NCBI RefSeq assembly: GCF_900638585.1
Contig: NZ_LR134523.1
Span: 1,080,001-1,144,000, forward strand
Source of the DNA: Aedoeadaptatus ivorii
GTDB taxonomy: Bacteria; Bacillota; Clostridia; Tissierellales; Peptoniphilaceae
Direction: 5' to 3'
DNA length: 64,000 nucleotides
Positions 25,894-34,269 of this stretch are shown piece after piece. Made by a program: the position numbers and the translations under genes. Each line of letters starts with the position of its first letter. Position 1 is the first letter of the stretch. Under the pieces are notes generated by a model that did not search any database, had not been told where the DNA came from, and was given only the letters and a program-made list of their open reading frames with translations.

Positions 25894-27058
25894 CATTCTT
25901 CGCGTAAAAGACGTATCCGTCGTCTTCGGCCCGGAACAAAAAAAGGCGCTGGAGATGAAAAAATCGGGTCTATCAAAAAGCGAAATCTACCAAAAGACCA
26001 AAACCACCGTCGCCCTTTATGGCGCAGACTTCGAAATCTACCCCGGCGAGACCTTTGTCGTCATCGGCCTATCGGGCTCCGGCAAGTCGACTTTGGTGCG
26101 CTGCTTAAACGGCTTAAACACCCCCACCACCGGCACGGTTGAATTTCACGGAAAGGACATCTTTCGGTTCAAAAAAGACGATCTGATCCGCTTCCGCCGG
26201 GACAGCATCTCCATGGTCTTTCAGCAGTTTGGGCTGATGTCCCACCGCAACGTGTTGGGAAACGCCGAATACGGTTTGGAGATCAAGGGCGTGCCCAAGG
26301 AAGAACGCACACAAAAGGCCATGGAAATGCTCGCCATGGTGGGCCTGGAGGGCCACGAGCACGAATCCATCGCGAGCCTCTCCGGCGGCATGAAGCAGAG
26401 AGTCGGCATTGCCCGGGCCCTCGCCAACGACCCCGAAATCCTATTAATGGACGAGCCCTTCTCCGCCTTAGACCCCTTGGTGCGCAAAGACATGCAGTTT
26501 GAGCTTCTCACCATTCAAAAGAAACTCAACAAGACCATCGTCTTTATCACCCACGACATCAACGAGGCCTTTAAGCTCGGCGATCGCATCGCTATTATGA
26601 AAGACGGCGACATCATTCAAATCGATACCCCCGAAAAAATGAGCACGCACCCCGCCAACGACTACGTGAAACAATTTATCGACAGCGCGGACATGACCCA
26701 GGTCCTCACCGTGTCCAATGTAATGGCGCGGCCGGACAGCTTGGTAAAAATCAGCGACGGACCGGAGGTCGCCATCGCCACCATGCGCAGAAACAACACC
26801 TCCAGCGCCTATGTCCTAAGCGACGATATGAAACTCATGGGACTGGTAAACGTCTACGACACCCTGCGCGCCGTGCGCGAATCCCTGCCGCTGGAAGAAA
26901 TCCTTATTACCGACCTGTACACCACCGGCCCCGATACCTTGCTTACCGATATGATGGAAATGGCCACCGAAACCCCCTACCCCATCGCCGTCGTCGACAA
27001 CGACAACAACTTCCTGGGCATCGTGTCCAAGGTCCACGTACTTTCCTCAATCGTATAA
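25883..27058 (+). CDS. Betaine/proline ABC transporter ATPase with CBS domains
   Basis: 391 residues, OpuAA/ProV family. The N-terminal helix with KALEMKKSGLSKSEIYQKT is typical of this family. Walker A GLSGSGKST, Q-loop VFQQFGLMSHRNV, signature SLSGGMKQRVGIARAL, Walker B ILLMDEPFSALDPL, switch FITHDINEA. After residue 270 come two CBS motifs (VSNVMARPDSLVKI and ITDLYTTGPDTLLTDMME), which in OpuA sense ionic strength at the membrane and gate transport. Start overlaps the fused binding-protein/permease gene, giving a two-gene osmoprotectant uptake operon ended by a strong terminator. Confidence 0.95.
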   Translation: MEDSILRVKDVSVVFGPEQKKALEMKKSGLSKSEIYQKTKTTVALYGADFEIYPGETFVVIGLSGSGKSTLVRCLNGLNTPTTGTVEFHGKDIFRFKKDDLIRFRRDSISMVFQQFGLMSHRNVLGNAEYGLEIKGVPKEERTQKAMEMLAMVGLEGHEHESIASLSGGMKQRVGIARALANDPEILLMDEPFSALDPLVRKDMQFELLTIQKKLNKTIVFITHDINEAFKLGDRIAIMKDGDIIQIDTPEKMSTHPANDYVKQFIDSADMTQVLTVSNVMARPDSLVKISDGPEVAIATMRRNNTSSAYVLSDDMKLMGLVNVYDTLRAVRESLPLEEILITDLYTTGPDTLLTDMMEMATETPYPIAVVDNDNNFLGIVSKVHVLSSIV

Positions 27059-27072
27059 GAACAAAACTTGCA

Positions 27073-27104
27073 AACGGGAGATCCCCAGGGATCTCCCGTT
27101 TTTT
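27073..27104 (+). terminator. Strong terminator of the betaine operon
   Basis: Perfect 13-bp stem AACGGGAGATCCC / GGGATCTCCCGTT with a two-base loop, then TTTT, 15 bases after the ATPase stop codon. Confidence 0.93.
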
Positions 27105-27196
27105 CTGGAGCCAATAGCGGCAAGTAGAGTCTGCGCTTCACAAACGTCCCCTTTCCCACCAAAGTCCTTTTGTTTCATTATAGCAATCTGCCGATA

Positions 27197-27226
27197 CAAA
27201 AAAAGCCCGGATCCCTCCGGGCCTTT
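27197..27226 (-). terminator. Terminator of the broken stalk-protein gene
   Basis: Stem GCCCGGA / TCCGGGC around TCCC with a run of eight T on the minus strand, directly after the TAG at 27229. Confidence 0.85.
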
Positions 27227-27228
27227 CT

Positions 27229-28008
27229 CTATTGGTCCTCTGTGCTTTTTATGCTCTTTATCATTTCGTCCATCAACTTTTGGTAGCGATCGGTGCCGAT
27301 TCCCTCTTCGGGAAAGTGCAAGACGATATATTTGCCGTCCGCATAGCGCAACACCCGATCTTCGAGATTCGAAAGCGGCGGCTCATCTTCGGCGGCGATG
27401 GTAAACAAAGTGCCCGGCTCGTTGTCGTATTGGCCCAGCGCTTCTTTCGCCGTAAAGACATACTTTCCGCCGATCTCGTTATAATCGACGGCATCGGGCA
27501 CGATCAGAGAAATGCCGAGAGGATCGAGACTCTCGGTAAACTCCGTCACCGCCCCCGGGTTCGGCCGCTTGGCGACGATCACCGTGCGATTCTTTCCGTC
27601 CCAATCGACTATCCCGCCCAGCGCCTCTTGCACAAAGCGCACCGGTATGTATACCGTCCCGCCGTCTTCGAAGGGCGCGGCGTCCATGGCCGTGGCGTTC
27701 CCGTTTGCGGTATAGGCCTTCTCGCCGATTTTCATGGCAATCTGTTTGTCGCCTGCGCGAAGCGTTACGGCGCCGTCGCCGCTTTGCTCCACGGTATAGC
27801 CGAAAAAGTCTTCGCAGTTCGCCAGGGAAAGATACGTTCTGCCTTCGCGAATGGGGGCGACCTCTTCTGCGCCGTATTGGCTAGCCGCCAAGTTCATGCC
27901 GTTTACATATACGGAAACGGCCGCGCCCCCCCCCCTCTCCCCATACTGCCGTCGGAATCAACACAGCTGCACACAAAAACAATAACAATCGTCTCTTCTT
28001 TTGTCCAC
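27229..28008 (-). pseudogene. Copper-amine-oxidase-N (stalk) domain protein, signal region out of frame
   Basis: The clear body (residues beginning AVSVYVNGMNLAASQY, then RTYLSLANCEDFFGYTVEQ, KIGEKAYTANGNATAMDA, TVYIPVRFVQEALGG, GKNRTVIVAKR) is a stalk domain followed by about 110 residues. The in-frame ATG at 27897 falls inside the first beta strand, so it is not the true start. Upstream, a signal peptide (KKRRLLLFLCAAVLIPTAVWGE) can be read in a different frame, behind AGGAGGGG and GTG 28008. Two compensating single-base changes would join everything: one A more in an A4 run near 28001 and one G fewer in the G10 run at 27926-27935. Either sequence error, phase variation at G10, or true loss. 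Confidence 0.7.
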
Positions 28009-28134
28009 ACTACCCCTCCTCCGGTATAGTTTTTTCAGGTATGCGACGAAATGCCGCCGAGCCCTTTTGCTCGCCCCCATCGTATCACCCCCCCCGGAAA
28101 AAACAATGACAAATTCTTTATTTTACTTCTACTT

Positions 28135-28508
28135 TCAATTCCGGGGCTTCCCGTCCTCGTCAAAGCGCTGCCGCAAGGCAATTTCCGTGGGCAGGATGGC
28201 GCCGAGCATCACCGCGACCTCTGCAAAAGAGATGCCGAACACAAAACCTTCCTGCGCATCTCCCATTTGATTCCACGCAAAGAGCAAAACAAAAGCCCCG
28301 CCACAGCCAAGACAATGTCCGTCACCAGCCAAATTTTGCCGAAAAACTTTTGCGCGAATTGCCATGCCTCCGGGCTTTTCATTGAACGCTTTGTGCGGTA
28401 CCCATACGTCGGATTGATTTCCTTCGGCCCCCGTGCATACAAGAGCCAACCGAAAACGATCATTATAATGGGTACGAGCAAAACACCCATCGCCACAAGA
28501 AATACCAT
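28135..28508 (-). pseudogene. SdpI-family membrane protein, frameshifted
   Basis: N-terminal part (MVFLVAMGVLLVPIIMIVFGWLLY, then INPTYGYRTKRSMKSPEAWQ, FAQKFFGKIWLVTDIVLAVAG) is in one frame; the C-terminal part (AFVLLFAWNQMG, LGAILPTEIALRQRFDEDG) is in another. The PTE..L...FD.DG ending is the usual SdpI-family ending, so the two belong to one protein of about 124 residues. The frame change falls at GCGGGGC near 28300, a G4 run. SdpI proteins are immunity/signalling proteins in Bacillus, but most homologues are uncharacterised. GGAGGGACGT precedes the ATG at 28508. Confidence 0.75.
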
Positions 28509-28604
28509 ACGTCCCTCCTATCGCAAATCTATTACTTCATATTCGAAGTATATTGTATGGAGGATAAGAATTCAATGAAGTTCGTCCGGCATATTTTTAA
28601 AAAA

Positions 28605-28626
28605 ACAGAGCGATGTATCGCTCTGT
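28605..28626 (-). terminator. Rho-independent terminator
   Basis: Perfect 10-bp stem ACAGAGCGAT / ATCGCTCTGT with a two-base loop and seven T after it on the minus strand. It ends transcripts coming from the MBL-fold gene or the small reading frame at 28651-28752. Confidence 0.85.
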
Positions 28627-28650
28627 GTTTATAAATTGGTTTTATATTGT

Positions 28651-28752
28651 TTATACGCCCATAAACAATTGCAATACATCTTTTTTGATCTCGGAAAACG
28701 CCACGGTGGCGGTAATCTCCAAGGAGCGCGGCCGACGCCGATAACAACTCAT
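28651..28752 (-). CDS. Possible 33-residue peptide or 3' gene remnant
   Basis: Translates to a short peptide whose last 23 residues (SLEITATVAFSEIKKDVLQL, then FMGV) look protein-like, ending 25 bases before a good terminator. There is no convincing ribosome site before the ATG and the first ten residues (CYRRRPR) look random. This reads better as the C-terminal remnant of a lost gene that kept its terminator than as a real small protein. Not assigned to a family. Confidence 0.3.
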   Translation of the reverse strand: MSCYRRRPRSLEITATVAFSEIKKDVLQLFMGV

Positions 28753-28790
28753 ATGTTACGGCTTATATACTCCTGCGATTCGCTCTTCCC

Positions 28791-29630
28791 TCACACTTCC
28801 ATGCTGGTATGGGGCAGTTGCACCACGGTATTCACCCCGTGTTCTTCACAGTAGCGCACCAGGTGAAAGGCGACGCGATCGGTGCGCTCGGCGATTCTCG
28901 GCAGGCGCTTAACGGGACGGTTTAGGGACACGAAGAAGTTGTCCCAATGAATGGGGACGACGAGTTTTGCCGCTGTGCGTCCTATGGTTTCGTCGAAAAA
29001 CGCCCGCCGCTTTTTGCGGCGCAACCGTCGATACCCCGCCACGGCCAAAAAGAGTACGTCGGCCGGATAGCCTTCGAGCCGCCCTTCGATATAGTTGCCG
29101 CTGGGATGAATCAAATAGCGCTTTTCGCCGTTTTGCACATAGAAGTCGTAGGAGCCGCCTTCCTTATACTTTCGCAACCGGCTCGGCCGGGCGAGGGGCG
29201 CCTCGATCTCCTCGCCGATGTCGTCGTGAAAGGCGACCGGGCGGGAATGGAGAGACGGTATCACGGTGATCTCAAAATGGCCGATGCGATAACGTTTGTA
29301 GCCTTCGAATACGGCAAGTTGTTCTGTGGGCACGCCCCCGCCCAAGCCCACATTTTTGGTAGATTCGCTGCCATACAGGGTGGCCCCGCAACGCCTGGCG
29401 ATGTAGGGCGCATCGATCACGTGGTCGTAATGGGAATGCGAAATAAAGACGGCCCGCAGTCGATCGATGCCGTGGGTTTCGAACAGATCGTCGATCAGAT
29501 CGCAATCGGTGTCGACCTTTCGGAACAGATAGCGCCCCACCGTCGGGCGGGTAAAATTTGCGTCGAAGAGGACTTGATCCTCGCCGTCGTCGAACAGCAA
29601 AGTGGTGGTGCCGAAATTGGTGATTTTCAT
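28791..29630 (-). CDS. MBL-fold metallohydrolase, UlaG-like
   Basis: 279 residues from ATG 29630, ten bases after GGAGGAAAGG; earlier in-frame codons have no site. Metal-binding motif HSHYDH (from AVFISHSHYDHVIDAPYIAR) with the distal His in TVIPSLHSRPVAFHDD, and PIHWDNFF near the end, the pattern of the UlaG-like/N-acyl-phosphatidylethanolamine hydrolase-like branch. LLFDDGEDQVLFDANFTRP matches the N-terminal strand pair. Cytoplasmic, two-metal hydrolase; the substrate cannot be told. Confidence 0.85.
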   Translation of the reverse strand: MKITNFGTTTLLFDDGEDQVLFDANFTRPTVGRYLFRKVDTDCDLIDDLFETHGIDRLRAVFISHSHYDHVIDAPYIARRCGATLYGSESTKNVGLGGGVPTEQLAVFEGYKRYRIGHFEITVIPSLHSRPVAFHDDIGEEIEAPLARPSRLRKYKEGGSYDFYVQNGEKRYLIHPSGNYIEGRLEGYPADVLFLAVAGYRRLRRKKRRAFFDETIGRTAAKLVVPIHWDNFFVSLNRPVKRLPRIAERTDRVAFHLVRYCEEHGVNTVVQLPHTSMEV

Positions 29631-29686
29631 CCTTTCCTCCTCGAATTTATTGCACAATCCCAAACCTATTGAAGAGACTACTATCG

Positions 29687-31216
29687 TTATAGGAATTTAT
29701 TGAATAGAATCGACGCCAACAGAATGACGACGGCACCTACGGCGAACAGCTTATACTTGGATGGGTCGTCGAAATAGACCGGCGCATCCGGCTCGATTGC
29801 CGCGTCCGCTCGCTCCGCAGGGCGCTCGCCATCTTGCGCCTTTTCCCCATCCTCGATCTTGTCCGCGCGCTCCGGCGTCTCGGCCTGCGCGTGTGTGGAA
29901 GCAGGCGCCGTCGACTCTTCGACGACTTCGCTCTTTTCTTCCGCGGCATGCGGATTGGAATCCGCCGTTTTGTTTCGCAAGCCGAGATCGTGGAGCAACT
30001 GATTTTCCCTCTGTTCTTCCTTTTTTATAAAATACGCCGCTTCTTCCAAGGCCTTATCGTCGAAATACGGCTCGAGTTCTCGAATGGCCTCCCGATTTCT
30101 CAGCGCGTCGCACACTTCCCCCAGCACGGTCTGCCGCTTTTTGGCCTTTTTGTGGTGCATCACTTGGGTGAGGGTGGTGTGGTCGTCGAAGAACTCGGTG
30201 ACGTATCGGTATTTTTTACTTTTCAGCCGAATTCGATGCACAAAGGGCAGGTCGAATTCCTCCATGCGCCACAGCGCCTCGAGGGTATAGCGATACCAAT
30301 TGTGCAGCCTTTGGTCCAACAGGAACACGCCGTCGATTTCGTGCCAGTCGGACATACTCAGGCTGTGCATAAATGTATTTAAGCCTTCTTTTAACTCTTC
30401 GCGAATGCGATCGGTCTTTAGGAGCGCGAGTAGCCGTTCCTCTTCTCGCTTCCGCTGTTCCATTAAGGCGTTCTTCAGGTGGACTTGCTCCGGCTCTCTC
30501 ACCTTGTCCCACTCTTCCATCAACACGTCCAGTTCCCGCAAGAGTTCCGCGTCTCTGCCCTTTTGCCGGAAGATATCTTGAATTTTTGCGTAGGACGAAG
30601 GATTCAATATGGGTTTTACCATAGAAATTAACGCCCTAAATCGGCGAATGGAGACCCGGTATTGGTGCACGGATTCGACTTCCCAAGGTTCTCGAATAAA
30701 GGTATCGAGGTTTTTGAGAATCTTCTTAAAGCCCTCTTCGATTTTCGGCAAAAGGAGCTTTTGCAGCGAAATGTCCGTTCCCTTACGAAACGGCACCACG
30801 ATTTCTTCGGGATAGGCAAAAAATATCAGATCTTTTGCCCTATAAATCCACTGCACCGTTTCCCGCCCTGTCGGGTCTTTCTTCGAAAGTACCGCCATGT
30901 GATCGTCAAAATCTACCCTTTTTCCGGTTGCGGCATATAAATCCGCCGATAGCCGTTCGGGCACGTCCATGAGAATGCGGCATTCGTCGTCTTCCGAAAA
31001 AAACAGCTCGTTTTTCGGTTTCAGCGCGAGCTCTCCAAATACGCCCGCAAAATCTTCCGCCCGCGTTTTGAGACTGCTGTCGTAATACAGCGTCTTTTTA
31101 CAAGGGGGCAGCCCCAAGGACAGCGCCTTGATCCGATTGATTTTTCTCTTTGTTTTGCCTTCGGCATTTTCTTTCGGTCTATATAATGCAAAAGGATATA
31201 TTCTTAGTATGAGCAT
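29687..31216 (-). CDS. CHAD-domain protein with C-terminal membrane anchor
   Basis: Start at 31216 (GGAGGG seven bases upstream) rather than 31240. The 509-residue protein has a CHAD domain from about residue 185: ESVHQYRVSIRRFRALISM carries the first conserved His/Arg set, and FVHRIRLKSKKYRYVTEFF the second. CHAD domains bind polyphosphate granules. The N-terminal 180 residues might be a degenerate CYTH-like barrel but lack an ExExK motif. Residues about 425-485 are rich in E, A, P and K (low complexity) and the last 20 (LFAVGAVVILLASILFNKFL) form a tail anchor, so the polyphosphate-binding domain would be tethered to the membrane, an unusual arrangement. Confidence 0.82.
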   Translation of the reverse strand: MLILRIYPFALYRPKENAEGKTKRKINRIKALSLGLPPCKKTLYYDSSLKTRAEDFAGVFGELALKPKNELFFSEDDECRILMDVPERLSADLYAATGKRVDFDDHMAVLSKKDPTGRETVQWIYRAKDLIFFAYPEEIVVPFRKGTDISLQKLLLPKIEEGFKKILKNLDTFIREPWEVESVHQYRVSIRRFRALISMVKPILNPSSYAKIQDIFRQKGRDAELLRELDVLMEEWDKVREPEQVHLKNALMEQRKREEERLLALLKTDRIREELKEGLNTFMHSLSMSDWHEIDGVFLLDQRLHNWYRYTLEALWRMEEFDLPFVHRIRLKSKKYRYVTEFFDDHTTLTQVMHHKKAKKRQTVLGEVCDALRNREAIRELEPYFDDKALEEAAYFIKKEEQRENQLLHDLGLRNKTADSNPHAAEEKSEVVEESTAPASTHAQAETPERADKIEDGEKAQDGERPAERADAAIEPDAPVYFDDPSKYKLFAVGAVVILLASILFNKFL

Positions 31217-31383
31217 CCTGTATCCCTCCGATTTTGCCACAATTATATACTATAAACTATAAATAGTCATCTATATGGCTGAATCCTCTGTTTTGTTTCG
31301 CCTGTGTATAGGCGATATGAGAAATAGAGTACTTTTTTCTTATCAGCCACTTTCTCGTTACACACCGTTATTTTATTGCATCA

Positions 31384-31411
31384 AAAAAGACCGCTGAAAA
31401 AAACGGCCTTT
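31384..31411 (-). terminator. Terminator downstream of pyruvate kinase-like gene
   Basis: Stem AAAGACCG / CGGCCTTT (one mismatch) around an A-rich loop, with a T6 run on the minus strand. It lies about 120 bases after the stop codon; nothing gene-like is seen between. Confidence 0.6.
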
Positions 31412-31532
31412 CCGAATAGATCATATATAGAATTGCCCTACATTTTCATAGGGGCTCTTTTATCAAACACTGCAGTCTTTTTGGGTACGCAGGGCATACC
31501 ACTTATACATCTTACATAAACACCGTCGCGCG

Positions 31533-33038
31533 TTACTCGTGAGAATACGCAATGCCCAAGGCTCTGAGCATATAGGTCTTTTTGAGCTTGTGGTACTTTT
31601 GCTTTTCCAAGATCCGGCGGACCATCTCCACCCCTTGGGGCAGGTATTTGCCCTTATTGAGCATAATGCACTCCGCCGAAGCGCCTTCGGCAACGTCGGT
31701 GATTTCCGCTCGCGTGGGGATGCCCCGTTTGATCAGGTTCGCCAAAACTTCAGTGGCCCAAATCACGGGAATATTGGCCGCTTCACAAATCCACATAATC
31801 TCCTGTTGCAGCTCCGACAGGCGCACATAGCCGCATTCTACCGCCAAATCCCCCCGGGCGATCATTACACAGAGCGGATTTTTCCCCGCGCCTTGCAAAA
31901 TGATCGAAGCCAAGTTGTCCACAGCTTGCACCGTCTCTATCTTCGCCAAGATCGGGATTTTTTTGGCCCTTTCTCCGACTTGTCTTTCCATTTCTTCCTG
32001 GATCATTCTCATATCCTGGGCATTTTTCATAAAGGAAAACCCAATGATATCGGCATGCTCCAAGGCAAAAGCCAAATGGACCTTGTCTTGTTCCGGCAAC
32101 ACATGCAGGTCGAACCGGGACTTGGGAAAGTTAATGCCCTTTTCCGACTTAATCCGGGTATCGGATCCGTTTACCTTGTGGATATATAGGGTCAGACCCT
32201 GCGCATCTTTTTCCACCACCCGGCATTCCACAGTTCCGTCGTCAATAATGACCTCTTCTTCTTCTCGGATATCTGCGAGGATTTCCGGTACCGTCATTCC
32301 CACCACCAACTTACAGTGCGGGTAATTGCCAATTTTTGTCGTATCCTTATCCAGACGAATCGAATCTCCCGCCGCCACCTTCGGATTCTTTTCGGTGGTA
32401 TAGACCCACGACGTTCGAATTTTAGGACCGGCCATCTCCATCGAAATCTTTACTTCCCGACCAAATTTTTTCTCTGCTGCCCGTACCCTTTCGATCATTT
32501 GGGTCCAAATCTCTTCGTCGTCGTGGGAACAGTTGATTCGGGCGATGTTCATTCCGTTTTCTACCAGCTTGTCGACAAACTTTTGGTCGTCGGTGGCTTC
32601 TGTGGGCAGAGTCGCCATAATGCGAGTGTAATTTTTCGACTCGGTAGGACCGAAAATCTCCAAAGTATTTTTTGCCAAAATCTCAGGTCCCTCATAGAAG
32701 CGGGCAATTTTCGGATGGAACACGGTTTTTTCCGCACCTGTAATATCCTCGAGGGTAGCTACCAGGGAATCGAGCGTGGCGAGAGTCTTCGCCTCCAACC
32801 GCCCCAAAGACGAAAGACCCCAGGGAATTAGGGCCTCCTGCAAATCCCGAAGGTCCCTTCGGCGAACGGCGAGATAGTGAAAAAGGTTTTCCGCCGAGGG
32901 TAGAAAATCCTCCCTCTCCAGCTCCTCATCCCAAAGGGCTATATCCCGATCCCTTTCGTCCATCACATCCTGTCGTAACTTTCTGACCCGGACCAACAGT
33001 TCCCGCGCCAATTTCATCTCATCCGCACCCTTATCCAT
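31533..33038 (-). CDS. Atypical pyruvate kinase
   Basis: 501 residues, AAGGAGGCCGGC before the ATG. From about residue 125 the barrel of pyruvate kinase is clear: ENGMNIARINCSHDDEE, MEMAGPKIRTS, IDDGTVECRV, KGINFPKSRFDL, KIETVQAVDNL (catalytic Lys and metal-binding Glu), IARGDLAVECG (metal-binding Asp), and IPTRAEITDVAEG. It departs from the norm: a 120-residue helical, Arg/Glu-rich N-terminal extension, ATEVLANLIKRG in place of ATQMLESMI, and no C-terminal allosteric domain. Such proteins form a distinct clade; kinase activity is likely but unproven. It could use a non-standard regulator or substrate. Confidence 0.85.
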   Translation of the reverse strand: MDKGADEMKLARELLVRVRKLRQDVMDERDRDIALWDEELEREDFLPSAENLFHYLAVRRRDLRDLQEALIPWGLSSLGRLEAKTLATLDSLVATLEDITGAEKTVFHPKIARFYEGPEILAKNTLEIFGPTESKNYTRIMATLPTEATDDQKFVDKLVENGMNIARINCSHDDEEIWTQMIERVRAAEKKFGREVKISMEMAGPKIRTSWVYTTEKNPKVAAGDSIRLDKDTTKIGNYPHCKLVVGMTVPEILADIREEEEVIIDDGTVECRVVEKDAQGLTLYIHKVNGSDTRIKSEKGINFPKSRFDLHVLPEQDKVHLAFALEHADIIGFSFMKNAQDMRMIQEEMERQVGERAKKIPILAKIETVQAVDNLASIILQGAGKNPLCVMIARGDLAVECGYVRLSELQQEIMWICEAANIPVIWATEVLANLIKRGIPTRAEITDVAEGASAECIMLNKGKYLPQGVEMVRRILEKQKYHKLKKTYMLRALGIAYSHE

Positions 33039-33230
33039 GCCGGCCTCCTTTTCCTATGGATTGTATTCCTATTCGTTCTTTACTACATTTATTTATACCT
33101 ATCTATAATTGTATCATGCTTAAAAATATTTGGAACGCTATAAAGACTTTCGATGCGCCATATGTAGCCGGCGAATCATAACTTTACGTAATTTTAACGG
33201 CAGATATGCTTATTTTGATAATTTATTAAA

Positions 33231-33446
33231 TTACTTTGTCTCCGCTGCAAATGCGATTCGCTGCTCTTCGGTATCTTCCACCGCATCGACGCCAAAGGGA
33301 ATAATGCAACGCGGCGTACTATGCGCTTCATCCGCCGACTTACCGAACAATACGCCGCGCACCGCGCCAAATACGCCGGCGTCGCGAAGGGTCTCCGTCA
33401 TCCTGCGAAACTTCTCGGGCGTTCCTGTTCTTTGCCCTATATACAC
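33231..33446 (-). pseudogene. S66 peptidase (LD-carboxypeptidase/MccF-type) C-terminal remnant
   Basis: The 71-residue frame reads TGTPEKFRRMTETLRDAGVF, AVRGVLFGKSADEA, then directly HSTPRCIIPFGVDAVEDT. In intact relatives about 30 residues separate the GVLxGK strand from the H-x-TPRCIIPFGV motif holding the catalytic His, so an internal in-frame deletion is inferred. The N-terminal two thirds with the Ser nucleophile is absent. A second, longer but also broken homologue lies at 59995-61018. Confidence 0.65.
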
Positions 33447-33538
33447 CTGATCTTCCGCTCACGCAGGCACCCAATGGAATGCACTTGTTTTTTTTTACAA
33501 AAACCGCCGAACCAATCTGCCGGTCTCGGCTTTCTCCT

Positions 33539-34072
33539 CTAATTCTTTTCTTCGGTATCTTCTCGTGACGAGCGCAAATCAAGAACCATCGCCATAAAAT
33601 CGATGTATCGCTCCCCGATCTTCACCAAAGCAGGCACTCTTTCCGTTCGTTCAAACCCGAACGTTTGAAAGAAAGCCATCGCCCGGCGATTTTCTTCGCT
33701 TACCTCGAGCGTGACGATTTCGATTCCGTTTTTCTGTCCGAAGTCGATGCCCCAGCGCAACATCGAACTGCCGATGCCGCGTCCTCACGCGTCCTTCGCC
33801 ACCGCCATGCCCAGCTCCGCCCGATGCGCCATCCGGCCCGAAGCGCCCGCAAGACTCAATGTTCCCAAAAGGGTCTCCCCATCCCATGCGATAAGAAAAA
33901 GACAATTCTTCTCATCGCGCATGCCCTCCAAAAATCGCGCCCCCTTCTTTAAAGAGATGCCGATCCCTTCCGCGCCATACGACAAATACTCCGTCTCGCC
34001 GCCCACTTGTCGAACAAACTCCAACACTTTCCCCGCATCGGCAGCTTTCCCTTCGCGAATCGCAACTGCCAT
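33539..34072 (-). pseudogene. GNAT N-acetyltransferase interrupted by one in-frame TGA
   Basis: The frame is continuous over 177 codons except for a TGA at 33785-33787. Before it: IREGKAADAGKVLEFVRQ...FLIAWDGETLLGTLSLAG and RAELGMAVAKDA; after it: GRGIGSSMLRWGIDFGQK, the acetyl-CoA pyrophosphate loop (R/Q-x-x-G-x-G/A), then LEVSEENRRAMAFFQTFGFE. The TGA sits where Arg or Trp is usual (CGA or TGG would restore it). TGA is used as a genuine stop by other genes here, so this is a nonsense mutation or sequence error rather than recoding. Confidence 0.8.
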
Positions 34073-34157
34073 CGTGATCTTCCCTTCCGCTGAAACCCTA
34101 CTCCGATATATTTTCTTACTTTATTATTGTAATCGATTACGGTATAAAAATCGCCAA

Positions 34158-34189
34158 TAAAAACGCCCACAGCGTAAACCGCCGCGGGC
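34158..34189 (-). terminator. Terminator after the DUF262 gene
   Basis: On the minus strand GCCCGCGGCG, GTTTA, CGCTGTGGGC (two G-T wobbles) followed by GTTTTTA. An outer TCGCCAA / TTGGCGA pair (34151-34157 with 34200-34206) could extend it. Ends the restriction operon and insulates the GNAT remnant. Confidence 0.7.
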
Positions 34190-34269
34190 ATAACTTGAGT
34201 TGGCGACATATACCATGTAAGGGCAAAAGTCGGCCTTCCTATCTCCCTCCACTTTTATCGATTCTATAT

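Noticed and set aside
33785-33787. TGA read as selenocysteine in the GNAT gene
   Set aside because: The position is normally Arg or Trp in this family and no SECIS-like stem directly downstream was apparent.
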